From Endocalyx cinctus (taxonomy: Eukaryota > Ascomycota > Sordariomycetes > Amphisphaeriales > Apiosporaceae), in NCBI GenBank assembly GCA_001600455.1, contig BCKC01000002.1:5036171-5100170 (forward strand): a stretch of 64,000 nucleotides of DNA, read 5' to 3'. The translations under genes were made by a program, and so were the position numbers. Of the stretch, positions 22,212 through 35,315 are shown piece by piece; the first letter of the stretch is position 1; each line of letters opens with the position of its first letter. The notes under the pieces were generated by a model. That model had not been told where the DNA came from. It made no database searches and was given only the letters and a program-made list of their open reading frames with translations.

Positions 22212-24213
22212 ATGCCGTCTATAGACCTCGGGGATTCCATCCCGCCTAACACGGCTCACGTGAGTATTTTTTATTTTCCTTTTTTCTTATTCACACTAAT
22301 ATGATTTATATGTATATATATATATATATATATGTCATCGTGAAATATGAATTCATAAAATATGGAGAGGCAATGCAAGAGATAATGTGAAGGTCTAGGT
22401 TGAGGAAGATTTACCCGAACTAACATTAGAAGTGTAGGCTGTGAGTGTCTCTCTACCCACTTGGAAATCCAATGTAGGATATGAAGAAGGAGAACAATGG
22501 GTTCTCGATACAATGGTTACTGGCTATCCCAGATTTTTCATTCACAAGAGCATCCAAGCCTTTTGCGACGACATTATCGCTCATCACGGGAAACCGAAGC
22601 AGAGCGCCATGCTCTTCCCCACCCGGAGAACGGCGCAGAGGTGCGTGAAGTTCATCCGCGAGCACGCTCCCGAGTCGGCCTTGGCCGACGGCATCGACGT
22701 GTTGAACCTGGTTCTTGACCCGCATAGGGAGACGCCCGAATATATCCAGTCGGCCGTGTCTTCCATATCGGCCGTCCTCTGCTCCTCCGAGGCCTACGGC
22801 TTCGCTAAACAGTATTGGCAGCACTCCGGCGACGGCACATCCAGCCGGCGTGCCGAGTTCTGCCATGGTTTGTACAAGGAGCAGATACTCGTTCCCGAAA
22901 AGAAACCATCTTCTCCGCCCCTTTCGGAGAAACATAGACTACCCCCGCGCGGTCCCAAGCGGTATCAACGGGGCACCTCGGTAGACCATACCGCTTATAC
23001 CTCTCCTACACTTAACAGTTTTTCAAATAGCACATACCCGGTCGACCTTAAGCCGGACGAGGAGAAAGAGAGCTTGAGATTTTTAGAGGAGCGGTACGGG
23101 AGGAACCTCGACGTATCCCTCGTCAACAACGCCAAGTCGGCCATCCGACGGCGCATCGCCGGCGTGCTTACGACGGACCTGGACCTGCACAGCCCTTCGC
23201 TGCCGACGATGGACTCGAACGCGCGCGGTATGTCCAACTTCAGGGAAGACGACATTTACCTCACCTCGTGCGGCATGAACGCCATCTTCAAGACGCACCA
23301 GGCGCTGCTCCGATCGCGCGAGCCCAGGAAGAGCGTCGAGTTTGGCTTCCCTTACGTCGACACGCTCAAGATCCTGCAGAAGTTCGGGCCGGGCGCGATA
23401 TTCTACGGGTACGGCTCGAGCGCGGACCTCGACGACCTCGAGGCTCGGCTGAAGGGCGGCGAGAGGTTCCTGGCCCTCTTCTGCGAGTTCCCCGGAAACC
23501 CCCTGCTCACCTGCCCCGACCTCGCGAGGATACGCCGGCTCGCGGACGAGTACGACTTCGCGGTCGTGGTGGACGACACGGTGGGCACCTTCGTCAACGT
23601 CAACGTGCTGCCGCTGGCGGACGTGGTCGTCAGCAGCCTGACCAAGATCTTCTCGGGCGACTGCAACGTCATGGGCGGGTGCCTGGTGCTGAACCCCGGC
23701 GGACGGTGCTACGAGCAGCTCAAGGCGGCCATGTCGGACCCGGAGGTGTTCGAGGACACGTACTGGGCCGAGGACGTCATCTTCATGGAGCGCAACAGCC
23801 GCGACTTCAAGAGCCGGATCGACCGCGTCAACGCCAACGCCGAGCTCATTTGCGACGTGCTCATCTCGCACCCGCTCGTCTCTAAGGTCTACTACCCCAA
23901 GTACAACGAGTCGCGCGCCCACTACGAGGCCTGCATGCTGCCCGACGGCGGCTACAGCGGCCTTCTCTCCCTCACCATGAAGACCCCGGCCCAGGCCCAG
24001 GCCTTCTACGACGCGCTGGAGACGGCGAAAGGCCCTAGCCTCGGTACCAACTTCACACTTACCTCACCCTACGTCATCCTAGCCCACTACAAGGAGCTCG
24101 ATTGGGCTGCTAGTTTTGGGGTTCAACCCGACCTCCTTAGGGTCAGCGTCGGGTTGGAGGAAAACCTCAAAGAGGTATTTACCAAAGCTCTCAAGGCGGC
24201 AGAGGCGGTGTGA
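22212..24213 (+). CDS. STR2: Cystathionine gamma-synthase
   Basis: PLP enzyme joining an activated homoserine ester and cysteine to give cystathionine, for transsulfuration toward methionine. Two exons, 22212-22259 (MPSIDLGDSIPPNTAH) and 22438-24213, give 607 residues. Splicing restores the conserved entry PPNTAHAVSVSLPTWKSNVG; the frame without exon 1 has no good start. The PLP lysine is about K419 in SSLTKIFSGDCNVMGG, preceded by VVVDDTVGTFVN. A fungal N-terminal extension of about 200 residues precedes the Cys/Met-metabolism fold, as in yeast Str2. Third codon positions in 23100-24000 are strikingly G/C-rich compared with neighbours. Intron 1 (178 nt) holds a TA microsatellite. Convergent with the NRPS-like gene. 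Confidence 0.95.
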
Positions 24214-25863
24214 TATCCTGTTGATCGTTCAGGAAGGATTGGAGTTTATATGGAGTAAAAAGTAAAATTACATTAAATTTAAGTAATATAAATATCAACA
24301 TTTATGTTGGGTGTATGTATGTTTGTATGTACATAGGAGGAAGTTCTTATGAGATGTGATCCAACTCCATCCATCCGTCAAATAAAAACAGAGATTTTTA
24401 CCTGTCCACCTCGAGTGTTTGAATGCTTATATGGGATGCTACACGTGGAAGTCAAGGAGAATGAATGCTTGCTTGGGGAAAAAAAAAAAAAGTAAGCCGG
24501 TTGCAAAAGGGGGTCAGTAAAAACGTCTACTTGTCTAAAACTACTCCAACCAACAATATAACAATAACGCATATGGTATATCACAGCATATGCGCTGTAC
24601 TTTTGACCTATGTACATAACATAACATCCACCTATGTAGGAATCCGAACCGAAAAACCAATCATTCCACGATGAAAGGAAGTACAAAGTCGGTTCGGTTC
24701 CATGACCACATCCAATACATACAATAAATACATTCCTTTCGGGTTGGCCGTACACGTACACGAGAGATACAGCGCTGTGCCGCCCGCTGAGACACATGGC
24801 CTGATTTATCGTTTTAATTATAGAAAAAAAAAAATAGATACGAGACAGCAACCCCCTCCCTTTTTTTGTATCTCGTAAAAGATGACTGCATATGTATAAA
24901 CATGGAGTCCGAGTCAGAAGGAAAAAAAAGAAAAGGGGGAGGGAAACGGAAAAGTTCGAGTTTGACGCTTGCTTACAATAGTTTTGCCATATTCTGGTTT
25001 TATACTCCGTATTCGAGAAAAGAACCTATCACTTTCACGTATCTCATAATCAGTCAAGCTTTTATATAAACTTTTTCTTTTAAGGAATTGAACTTTCTAT
25101 CTCTAATAAAAGGTATAGACATAATAAATAAAAAAGAGATATTGAAAAGATAGTTCGCCTTCTCTTCCTCGCTCTTCTTTTCCAGACCAAGTATGACCAC
25201 AAAAAAAGAAAACAGAAAAACAAACAATATGATGCAAAGGAAAACAAGACAAACAAAAAACGAATCCCTCATATAAAAATCCAAAGCGTGATTTCCAACC
25301 AGTAAAACAGTAAAAAGAAACAAAACATCCCAAAAATGCATCCTGTGTATAACTCCTCCCATATAGATCGATAGTTAGCAATAATACAAGTATGTCCCAA
25401 ATCCATCCCGTCTTCCCCGGTGAAGAAAAAGCAAACTCTCGGTTGAGTCAAATAAGTATATGTATATATACGTTTGTGTAAAAAATAAAATATAGACAAA
25501 GAAGGGGGTTTTGGTTCGAAGAGGAAGAGATGATCTTTCATCTTCTGAACCACGAGTATAGACATCGTTAGGGGTTTGTGCTCTCTCTCCCTCTTTTTTT
25601 TTTTTTTTAGTATGTAGGAATAATAATAAAAATTATATCCCCCCTCTCCTCTTTGAATTCGGGAGGAGTACAAAAGAAAGAATTCTTTTCGAGGAGAGGT
25701 CGTGGGTATCGTTTCGGATAACATATCCTTTCTATCATGACGTGAAGAGAAAAGACAAAAGAAAAAGCACACAAAAGAAAATTCTTATGGTTTTCTAATT
25801 TCCCTCCTCCTCTATTATATAGAGGGATAGAGTGATAGAGATGAGTAAACTTCTTTAAATAAT
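24214..25863. other. Intergenic between convergent CGS and NRPS-like genes
   Basis: 1,650 bp, AT-rich, with A and T tracts (for example 24480-24492 and 25592-25608). Open frames on the minus strand are low in complexity (K/F/Y runs) and have no motif. No RNA gene is recognised. Confidence 0.55.
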
Positions 25864-28800
25864 CTAGAAGTTCCACTGCTTCATCCAGAGCTCGACCCAC
25901 TTGGTGGTGACGGCCGGTAGCTGGCGTAGGATCTTGCTCTTGCCCTCGGTAACCGAAGTCTCGAGGTTGAAAGGGGTCGGGGCATCCTCGTCGTCGTCGT
26001 ACACGAGCGACTCGTAGAAGTCGAGGAGCTTGAGACCTGGCACCTCGCGGGCCGTCGCCGTCGCCGCCGTCTCCCGGAGGGCTTGCACCCACTCGTTCCA
26101 GGGGACCATCTTGGTACCGGGAGGGAGGGACTTGAGGATGGTGGGCGAGAGGTCCTTCCAGAAGGCCTTGCGAGGGTTGGTCGCGTGGTAGACCTTGAGG
26201 TCCTTCTCGATATCCTCGGCGGCTGGCGAGCTGGTTCGGGCGCCGTTGGGAGTACCGGGGCGACCGGCCATCAGCGCCTTCTTGCGTCCGCGGGGCTCAA
26301 GTGGCTTGTACTTGCCACCGAGGTCCGTCAACTCGAGCACGATCTCGGCGAGATGGTCGACCGGCATCCACTCGATTCGGTCGAGAGAGCCGAGGTTCGT
26401 GGGCAGAAGCTTCATGTACTTAGACGAAGCAATGATGGTGGGGAACCACTCCTGCTTGTTCCACTCGCCCTTCTCCGACATGACAGGTCCGGCGATCTGT
26501 CCGACACGGCAAATGGACGCGTCGACGCCGACCTTGACCGCGGCGTGCTCGAGCAAGTTCTCGGCCATGAGCTTCGAGGTGCTGTAACCTTGCATACCGG
26601 CGATGGAAAGATCGTGGATGGGCTCTTCAGGCACGGGCTCGTCATCGGCCCACTTGGTGATACTTCCAATCGACGAGATGTAGAAGATGCTAGCCTTGTG
26701 GTTACTCTTGACCGAGAAATCGACCAAGTGACGAACACCGCGGATGTGGGGCTCGAAAGAGGACAGATCCCAGTTGAAGTTGACGGGCCACTGGTTGTGG
26801 ATAATCTTGGTGACGCTCTTGAGCAGGACCAAGTACTTGGCAGCTCCCAAGCCGAAGTCGGGCTGGGACAGGTCCGCGTGTAAGAACTGAACCTTCTTCG
26901 AAGTCCAGCTGGCATTCAGACCACGAGACTGAGCCATCTTCTGCTGTCGCTCCTCGGCGTCGGCAGATCGGTTGAAGCAGTAGACTCTCTTCACCGTCGA
27001 CTTAGCTAGCAGGGCGTCGAGCATGTACGAACCCAAAGAACCGGTACTACCGGTGACGATGACGGTTTCGTGGCCACCACCCAAGTCGTTGGTGTACTTG
27101 GCCAGAATGTCTTCGGCCATCTCAATGTGGGCAGCCATGGGATCCTTGAAGCCGTTAACCTGAGGGTGGAGGGCGTGGTAGAACGCCTTGGAGAGCTTCT
27201 CGATCGTCGGGCTCGAGTAGATGATGGTGGCGGCAAGAGGAATGTCCTTGTGCGCACGCTCGGCGGCCAGACGGAGGGCTCCGAGAACTTGGAAGACCAA
27301 TAAGGAATCGAAACCGGCTTCGAACAAGTTGGCACCAGTCGTGATAGGCTTCCTCAGAAGCGTGGTGATGATCATTTCTAGACCGGCTTCGATGGTCGAG
27401 ATCGAAGAAACATCCATGGCAGCCGAGAGAAGCTTGGCCTCTTCGGCTTCCTGCTTGTCGTAGAACTCATCGATCTCCGGGCCGTAGAGCTGGAGCATAC
27501 CAGGTCTCTTCACCGTACCCTTGTCGGTGCGGAGGAAAGGCTTGTTAGGGACGGTAAGCAGGATGTTACCGCGGTGAATGCGGGCATGCGAAGGAGAGAT
27601 GGCGTTAGCCTTCTCAATGACTTCTTCGTAGATCTTGTCCTTGAGCTCCTCTAGGGCTTCCGGGGTGGCCGGAGGCTCTCCCTTGAGGTCTAGTAGAACG
27701 GCCGGGTGGAATCGTCGTTGTCCGACGACAAGAGCATTCTGGACAGAGGGGTGGGTGGCGATGATAGCCTCAATATCAATGGGCTGAACCTTCTCACCGT
27801 TAGAGAGGACGATGACGTCGTCGGCACGACCCATGACGAGCCATCGGTTAGGCTCGGTAGGGTGGGGCGTGAACAAATCTTTGGTCGAGTACTCGTTGTC
27901 TTCCGGGAAGGTGTAGAACAGACCCTGCCACCGGGAGTATTCCGGCTTCTTTACGAAAACGAGCTCGTATTGACCGGCGGTTACTTCTCGCAACTCAGGA
28001 CCGAGCTCCTTGGGGAACTTGAACGTTCTCCAGTCCTGCTTGGTGGGGGCAACCATGGCCCAGATACCACCTTCGGTCGAACCGTACACATTTCGGACGG
28101 AAACGACGTTGTTGACAATGTCACCCAATGCGGTGGAGAGAGCACCTGTAAGGGGGAATCAAAAGTTAGCTAGCTGAACCAAAGAGGGAATAGAATTACG
28201 AATTGCTCACCCCCACCAGTAATAATGTATTTACACTTGCTCAGCTTAGCAAGAGTGTCGGGCGTCTTGGCGATTTCTTCGACGGTGGAAGGAGGGATGA
28301 AGAATGCCTTCACGGGCAAGTTGCTGACGATTCGGTCGATGGTGTCGGCACTGATGACACCGTTCGTGGGCTCGGTCACGATTCGGGAGCCGAGCCAGTA
28401 GTTCAAACCGAGCTTAACCATCAAACTAGCAGCCTATTTTATTGATTAGTGTCGAGGCCAAAGAAGCAGAAATTATTATGCTATTAATAACTTACGTGGA
28501 ACCAAGGGAAAGGGTTGAAGACAAGATCGGAGCTTTCCCAGGAAGGTGTGATTTCTTCACCTTCCTCGAGTTCTATGTCCTGAATAGCGTCACCGCTGGC
28601 GACGGTACCTAGCCGCATGACGATGGGCTTCGGGAGACCGGTGGAACCGGATGTGTGGAGAACGACGAACGGGTCAAATTTAGCCTCGTCGAAGGTTTTG
28701 TGGTAGGCGTATTCGGGAACCGGGGTGGTGTCCATGATCTCCTCGAGAGGAGGGACGTCGAAAACTTGCATTTCTCTCAATTCGAGAATCTGGTCAACCA

Positions 28801-29323
28801 TGGGCACGTTCTTGCGAGCCCTTACCCAGAACCGACAGTCGGTCCGGTCTACTACCGCCAAGCTACCCTCCAGGCTGTTTCTGGGCGAGATGAGGAGAGC
28901 CTATTCCTAGAGTCAGTACCGCCTGGATAGATCGGACGGAAGAGCACGGGGTCGGGAATGCTTACCTTGTAGCCCGTCTTTACACAGGCCAGGACGAACA
29001 TGGGATAGGTGAGATCATCTAGAAGGAGATATTAGACCAAATCGTTAGGAACGGGACGAGAGTAAAGATGACTTACGAGGACCAATGTATCCTATGGCGT
29101 CGAAGTTCTTGCCCTTGCCCAGCTTCGACTCGATCCATCTAGACAGACGGTTGATACCGTTGGCAAACTTGAATGCCGAGACATCTTCGAAGGTGTCGCC
29201 GTTCTTGTCGTCCAGGTGGGGAACGGTGTAAACGATGCGTTCCGGGTTCTCTCGGGCGGCTTCGTCGACGACTTGAGGCAGGAGTCGCCGTCCGTGAATA
29301 CTTGCGGGAAGAGGGAGCCCCAT
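25864..29323 (-). CDS. NRPS-like adenylation-thiolation-reductase enzyme
   Basis: Activates a carboxylic acid with ATP, loads it on a phosphopantetheine arm and releases it reductively with NAD(P)H, probably as an aldehyde or alcohol. Five exons (29323-29077, 29018-28966, 28900-28496, 28433-28211, 28145-25864) give 1,069 residues. Adenylation core: VLHTSGSTGLPKP (about 180-192), VYGSTEGG, GRADDVIVLSNGEKVQP and the C-terminal Lys region FLRTDKGTVKRP. Thiolation site: Ser in FEAGFDSLLV (about 584-593). Reductase: VIVTGSTGSLGSYMLDALL (about 672), then ISSIGSI and the YxxxK motif in GYSTSKLMAENLL. There is no condensation domain, so it is a stand-alone carboxylate-reductase-type enzyme. The substrate is unpredictable by eye. 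No PKS, P450 or transporter is adjacent. Confidence 0.93.
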
Positions 29324-32300
29324 TTTGAAGGGAATGGTATAGTCGAGAGTGTCGCTAGCTAGTCGAAATACGGGATTTATTCTCTAGTCTATCCTGTATA
29401 ACTAAGTCGATTTATAGATGGTGGTGCGCCGGAATAGACTGTCGAAATGTTTCGACCCTAGCGACAAGGAGGTGGTGATGGAAGGTTGTTGTTTGAGGTG
29501 TTGAGTAGAGAAGAAGAACAGGCTTGAAACACGAGGGAATAGCCGTTCTCATATAGTAGATCGGATAGGGAGAAAAGAGAAGTGAGACGTATATATGTCA
29601 AGTACGATGACTGGATATAGAAAAAGAGCCTACGCTGCATTACACTAGACGGGCAGGCTTGGCATAGCCTCAGGGATTCTTTTTTATCTTTTCTCCATCA
29701 TGAGATATCCCTCCCGAGATTCCCACGGTATCTTTCATCCTGCATGTGCGCCACGTTCTACATGTAGTTGGCAGGCAAAGATTGGGACCGGGGCAAAGAT
29801 GGAGACATGATGAAGGTAGGGTAGTGAAAAAAAAAAAAAAAAAAAGTAACAAAGAGACCCGATGGTCCGTGGACAAGTCGACCAGGAAGCCACAAACCAT
29901 AATAGAACTTGAATGTGTAAAAGTGATAGGCATACTACGTAAAACCACTAATACAATATAAATCAACTGTAACTTCAGGGCCGTAGATAGAAACGAACCT
30001 TGAGAAGCTTACTGGTGAACCCATGGTATGATTTGGAATTTGACTGGTGTTTCTTTTTTTTCTTTTTTTTCTTTTTCTATTTCTTTTTTAATTGATAGGT
30101 TTGATAGGTAGAGGTAGGTAGGGGGTAAGGGGGAAAGGGTTTAATTGGCCAAGAGAATATAATTCTAGAAGGTTTTACTATTTACACGGTCTAGCTTAGA
30201 AGAAATTCAGCGACAAGAGTGCGGTAAATGCAGTAAGTTCAGCGTATAACTGCTTATAATACACTGCTTATAGTACACTACATAGTACTTATACGTATAT
30301 GGTAACAGTGCTGAAAATACTCGGTACACGTACAAAATATACTACACTACAACATCCTACGTACGCGTGTATGTAACCTGTAAAAAAGACAGCCCTACAT
30401 CAAAACTGACATATAAGTACAGAACAGGTATGATATTCGTCCAAATATGGTTAGAGCTTCTAAGTTTAGAATCGGCACCTTTGTAAAGAGCCTCGTGATT
30501 GGTTAATAACGGGCCGAGTAGGCCGAAGATACTGAATACCCTTGGGCTGTTTTGCTCTGACTCCCCTGAAAGTCTTGACAGGTATTCTAACGTATACATA
30601 GCAAACTTCCTTCGAGTACCCACCAATACCCGTCTTAGTGTAGTGAATTTTATCATTTTATGTATTTATTTAGGTATCGTTCTTCTATATTAAACCTGTT
30701 ATTTGTCAACTTCCTCACAATCAAAACAAGTTCGGTACATGTTCCTAACGATGTCCTATTCCACTCCGTCATTATATAAGTTTCCTCGGGCAAGAATATA
30801 CTTGGCATATATAAATATCCATTCTACTTATTATACCTTGGATCGTCATGATTTACATTCTGATAAGATAAGCTATATATATAAACTTACATATAGTATA
30901 TATGGTTTTTTTTTTTTTTTTATCTCCCATCTCGGCGATAAGTCTTCTTGGTATAGGTAGAATTACAGTTAAAAGACAAATAACCAACATTTTAAAACTG
31001 ATCTAATGATCCTTTCTTTTTATTTTGATGTATTATGCCTGTGTGTGTATGTGTGTGACGGACGTGGACATTAGCACTTTTGTTACTTTCAAATGGTAAT
31101 CAATTGCATACACACATCCATATTATTACGCCTCGTCTCGTCTCGCGTGGTCTTATGTTCGAATCAAATTTCACTTATCTATGGATGCATACCTGTCAAT
31201 GTTACGTAGTTTATGTACGTACTAATATAAGTCATAAGAAAATATTAATGTACCTAGGTATTGTTGTTCTTTTTCTTACCTGCCTACCTTATTAATCCTC
31301 CCGATGCCGAGGTCGATCTTATCCATGGCCTATCATCGTCACATTTAACAATCTCGGCCAACCAGAATCACCATATGCCGTCTTCTCTTAACCTTGCCAA
31401 AGCTTGTTTTGGTTAGTAGTCGTTCTGCTCGTTATTTTACTACGATATATATGTATATGCGTGGGCATGATGCTACCCTACCTGTCTACCTGCCTAGTGT
31501 ACGAAGAAGCTTGGGTGGGTCAGGGATCGTTGATAGGTGACATAGCTTCAGGTCATCCCGGATGCCGCTTATACAATACTGGAAGCCCAACGGCAAGGAG
31601 GCAAAGTAATCAAGATGATGAATACTACCTCTTCTTTAGTTGCTGAAAAAAAAAAGAGAGGAAAAAAAAAGAGGGGGGAAGAGTATCGGTGATAGGAGAG
31701 TCTATGCCCGTATTGGTGCGCAGTGTAATAACCAAGTTAGGCAAGTTTAAGTGATAAAAACCACTCGTATCCATCGTAAGAACGCATAATAAACGACGCA
31801 TACACCACGCGCGCAGTCTGGTTCGATTCGAGAGAGGAAAATAAAATGATTACCATAACGAGAAATATTCCCAGTCTACCACATGTCTGTCATGCACGGC
31901 ACTTCTGATTTGAACGTGAAACTAGCTGCCTATTCATCCAACCGACCTTGTCTAGAATCTCTCTCTCCATCCAAGCTGACGGTCATTGCAAGCGAGGCCT
32001 TGCGTACACGTATGTGAGCGAATCGATTCTCGTCCCGCCGTGCCATCTTTTCACCCCCATCCCTACCTCTGATCCCGTCCCGCCGCCTTTCAGCTCGAGG
32101 CTAAAATATCCGCGCTCGGAGCGTTGCGAGAATGCGTAAGGCCGACCGTGGTGTCTGCACCTTATAGTATAACACCACACACCTGTACATATCACGTATT
32201 ATGGCCCCCGGCCACACCATTAGATAACTGCATATAGTGAGCATGAGCCCTGGTTCTGATATGAGCACTCGTGACGGTGACGCCATGGATTGGGTTGTAC

Positions 32301-35300
32301 AAAAGCATAGCTCGAAACCAACTCAATTTACCACAGTCACACTAATATATTAACATACCGTCACGTATACTTACGCCCACGGCAAGGTATCGCCTCGCTA
32401 ATCATTACCATATCACCACCGTGAGAAGATATTGGTTCAGATAGACAGGTAGGTGACATTGGGGAAGTAGGGGTGCACATACAAGACATAGATAGAATTT
32501 ATGGTTATTGCCACCTTTTTCTCTTTGCTTTACTAATCCCTAGAAACATGTATATGTATGAGTGTAGTATACGCCGGCATTTATTTGTTGGTTGTATTGG
32601 GACCACCCGCATAACAAAAGTGCCAACAAAAGTGCCAGGCATATATACGTACGTACAAGTGTGTTATATCATTTTACAGGCCATGATAAGATGCATATCC
32701 CATGTTTAAAGTTCGTGTAGCTTGAATAATCTTAATTTTAATACGCATGTTGGTTAGGTGAGATGTGGTCAATATAGAATATTGCCTCGTATTATCACGG
32801 TTCGCAGACTAACACTTCGTGGTACCTTGGGAAAAAAAAACATTGTTGTCGACGGAGGATCGGAACGGCGACTGGGCCGAGAATGACGATGATGTAATAA
32901 TCATGATAATTAACAAATAACAATGATAGACCCAGGATAGAGTAGACCATACTTCATTGCTAGAAAAAAGAAATCGAAGGATTTTAAGTTTTTGGAAACC
33001 CTTACCCCTTTCTCGGCACAGGCGGGCTTACTTGACGATGTTGTATACTATGAATACTTTTTTTGTCGGGATATTTACACCATATCCGCGGTACCTAGCA
33101 GCACATCTCCGGTTGCTCTAATAAACCTCGTCATGTTGCTGGATATTATACTGGGTACGTACGAATGTCTACACGCATGCAGTAAAATGCAGTAAAATAA
33201 GCTTCCATTACATCGTGGAATACATCTAGTCAATCATGAGAAAATTGGTACCGATTTTTTTTTTCTCTCCGATGCCAAGCTTAAATTCACTACGCAGCAT
33301 CATACTATTTGACGTTTATACTACTATGTATAACGAAGGCAAGCCACAGGGCGTGTCAGCTTACTTTAACGAACGTTACCACCGTAGTCAGCCTCTCTCC
33401 TCCATCTCCTCTTTTATTTTCCCTCTTCTCCTTCTCACTGGTCCGTCGCCTATTTTGGCTTGCGGTCTTAAAACGGCAGGGTGTCACTAACGATATAAGC
33501 CCTGCTTTCTTCTTCTTGGCTGAAGAAACGAAGGCAACGGTAAGCAGGGATAGAGCGAATAGCAAGTCTAAAGGGGAGGGGTTGTTGTTGTTAAAAAAGG
33601 GGACCACTCAACAACCCAAGATCCAAAATCAGAAGCTACAAAAACGGACCACTTTCCCCCCGATTCGTGGCTGAAGCTGAGAAATCTGAGGCAAAATAGA
33701 TTCGTTCAATTCCAAATACAACTTCAAATCATTCTTCCTTCCCTATACAACGCCCCGCCCCCCCCCGGACCTAAGCATTATGAAACGGTAAGTGAAAAAC
33801 AAAGAGTTCCACATGGATGGCCGAAAAAAGCGTACCAAGCGAGATCACGCAACCCATAATTTGATCGAAAACCTTGCCTGCCGGCCCAAAAAAAAACCAA
33901 CCAGATATGTTTCTGCCGAAAACAGGGAGAGGGCCAGCGTTCCCGTCACCACATTTAGAGATCGCATCGATTTTATCGGATCTCCGTATCGGGTCTAAAA
34001 TCCCATGTAATTAGTCGTATTTCGCTTCTCTCCTCTTTTTGTGTGGAGAGCAAAGCCAAAAAAAGGAGGGAAAATGGCACTTTTTTCCTTTTAGGAAATG
34101 TGGGAAAGGACGAGAACGGACTCTCCCTTACTTATTTCAAAGCCTCGTCGTGGATCGTGGCTTCGCTTACCGGAACCGAGCGAGTGTGGTATATACTACT
34201 ACGTGTATTGTAGATGCAGACGCTACGCGCAGCAGCAGCCAGCTGGGCCGAAATAACCAGTGGGCTGAGGGACCGACCTAGGTCTACCTACATACACTGT
34301 CATGTCAGGTACGCTATTCTGACGAGGCCAGCCAGTAGCACGGTCGCACGACGGATATACGGACGCTGCCTAGTCAGCTGCGTTACAATACATAAGTTGC
34401 GCGCGTTGCCTGCTGCGTACTATATCGGGAAGCGAGAGAGGGTCGGAGAGAGAGACATACATGCAGCGCAGAGAGAGACGGGTCTCGAATTCTCTATTTG
34501 CCGATCTTCTCTAACATCTTGACTCTGCATCTCTAACGAGACGATAAGTAATTCTTGCCATCCTACTCATCTTCAGTGATCCGAGTGAGATTCAGATTCA
34601 TCTACTACTGATAAGTATGGCAGACTTACTGTAGTAATCCCACTATCAAAGTAAAACGAAAGCCATGTGCTTTTCTATTCCCCCCTCTTGTGATATCATT
34701 CCAACAGCCTTCCCTCTTGGGAACCCTGACCCGCCTACTCTGGTATGCTATGATCTTGGCTTATTTATTTCCCCTTCATATTTGCTTCTGTTCTTCATAT
34801 TCTTATTATTCACTTTTCTTTTTTTGGTTGGTTCGGTTTTGATAAAAAAAAAAAAAAGTCGTCTTTTCCGTTATTCTCCGCATATACTGCAATACATATT
34901 ATAGTGGCAATCAACCTTGCGTTTTCTTGTTTTCATCTTAGTATATTCTCTTCTTGTTTTTGCTGTAGTAATTCCCATCTCATCCTGCAGCTTCCCTACC
35001 AAGACGTAGCAATTTTATCATTTTGAGGTCGTATTAGCTGACAGGCAATCCTCTGTTTCTTACGATACGGTTATAGGCAGATTTATGTATTATTCGTGTT
35101 TTAGGGTGGTAGATGCAATAGGATGTCCCTGCTAAGGTTTTATACCACACGGTTTTTAGGCCAGGATAGCCGCCGGCAGCATACCCTGCCAGGTACAGGA
35201 TAATACCAAGTCTATGAGTCTCTGATTCGTTAATTGTCTATTAAAGTACATCCATCTTAATACACCCTTGCTAAACCTTTGCCTGCCGGATTCGTAGTTG

Positions 35301-35315
35301 ATATACATTTTTGTT
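29324..35315. other. 6-kb gene-poor region
   Basis: I find no exon chain or motif that supports a gene. The stretch is AT-rich with many TA/GTA microsatellite-like runs, oligo(A/T) tracts (29827-29845, 30908-30922, 34847-34858) and TAGGTA-type motifs (30103-30122, 31250-31262, 31475-31500, 34277-34292). A C8 run lies near 33761. An ATG at 33780 followed after five bases by a perfect GTAAGT donor is the only gene-like signal, and no second exon could be matched to it. Small frames at 33236-34000 are not convincing. Confidence 0.5.

Noticed and set aside
22441..22530. Cystathionine gamma-synthase starting at the GTG near 22441
   Set aside because: An upstream exon with ATG at 22212 splices in phase and restores the conserved PPNTAHAVSVSLPTW entry.
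23083..23922. 279-codon minus-strand ORF opposite cystathionine gamma-synthase
   Set aside because: Antisense shadow created by very high GC3; the sense strand encodes an intact conserved PLP enzyme.
26083..26883. 266-codon plus-strand ORF opposite the NRPS-like gene
   Set aside because: Antisense shadow of the reductase domain; no motif of its own.
31810..31835. GGTTCGATTC resembling a tRNA T-loop
   Set aside because: No pairing stem and no acceptor/D-arm context on either strand.
33792..33998. 68-codon basic ORF
   Set aside because: Starts without a good ATG context, low-complexity K/R content, no family seen, not continued by any exon.
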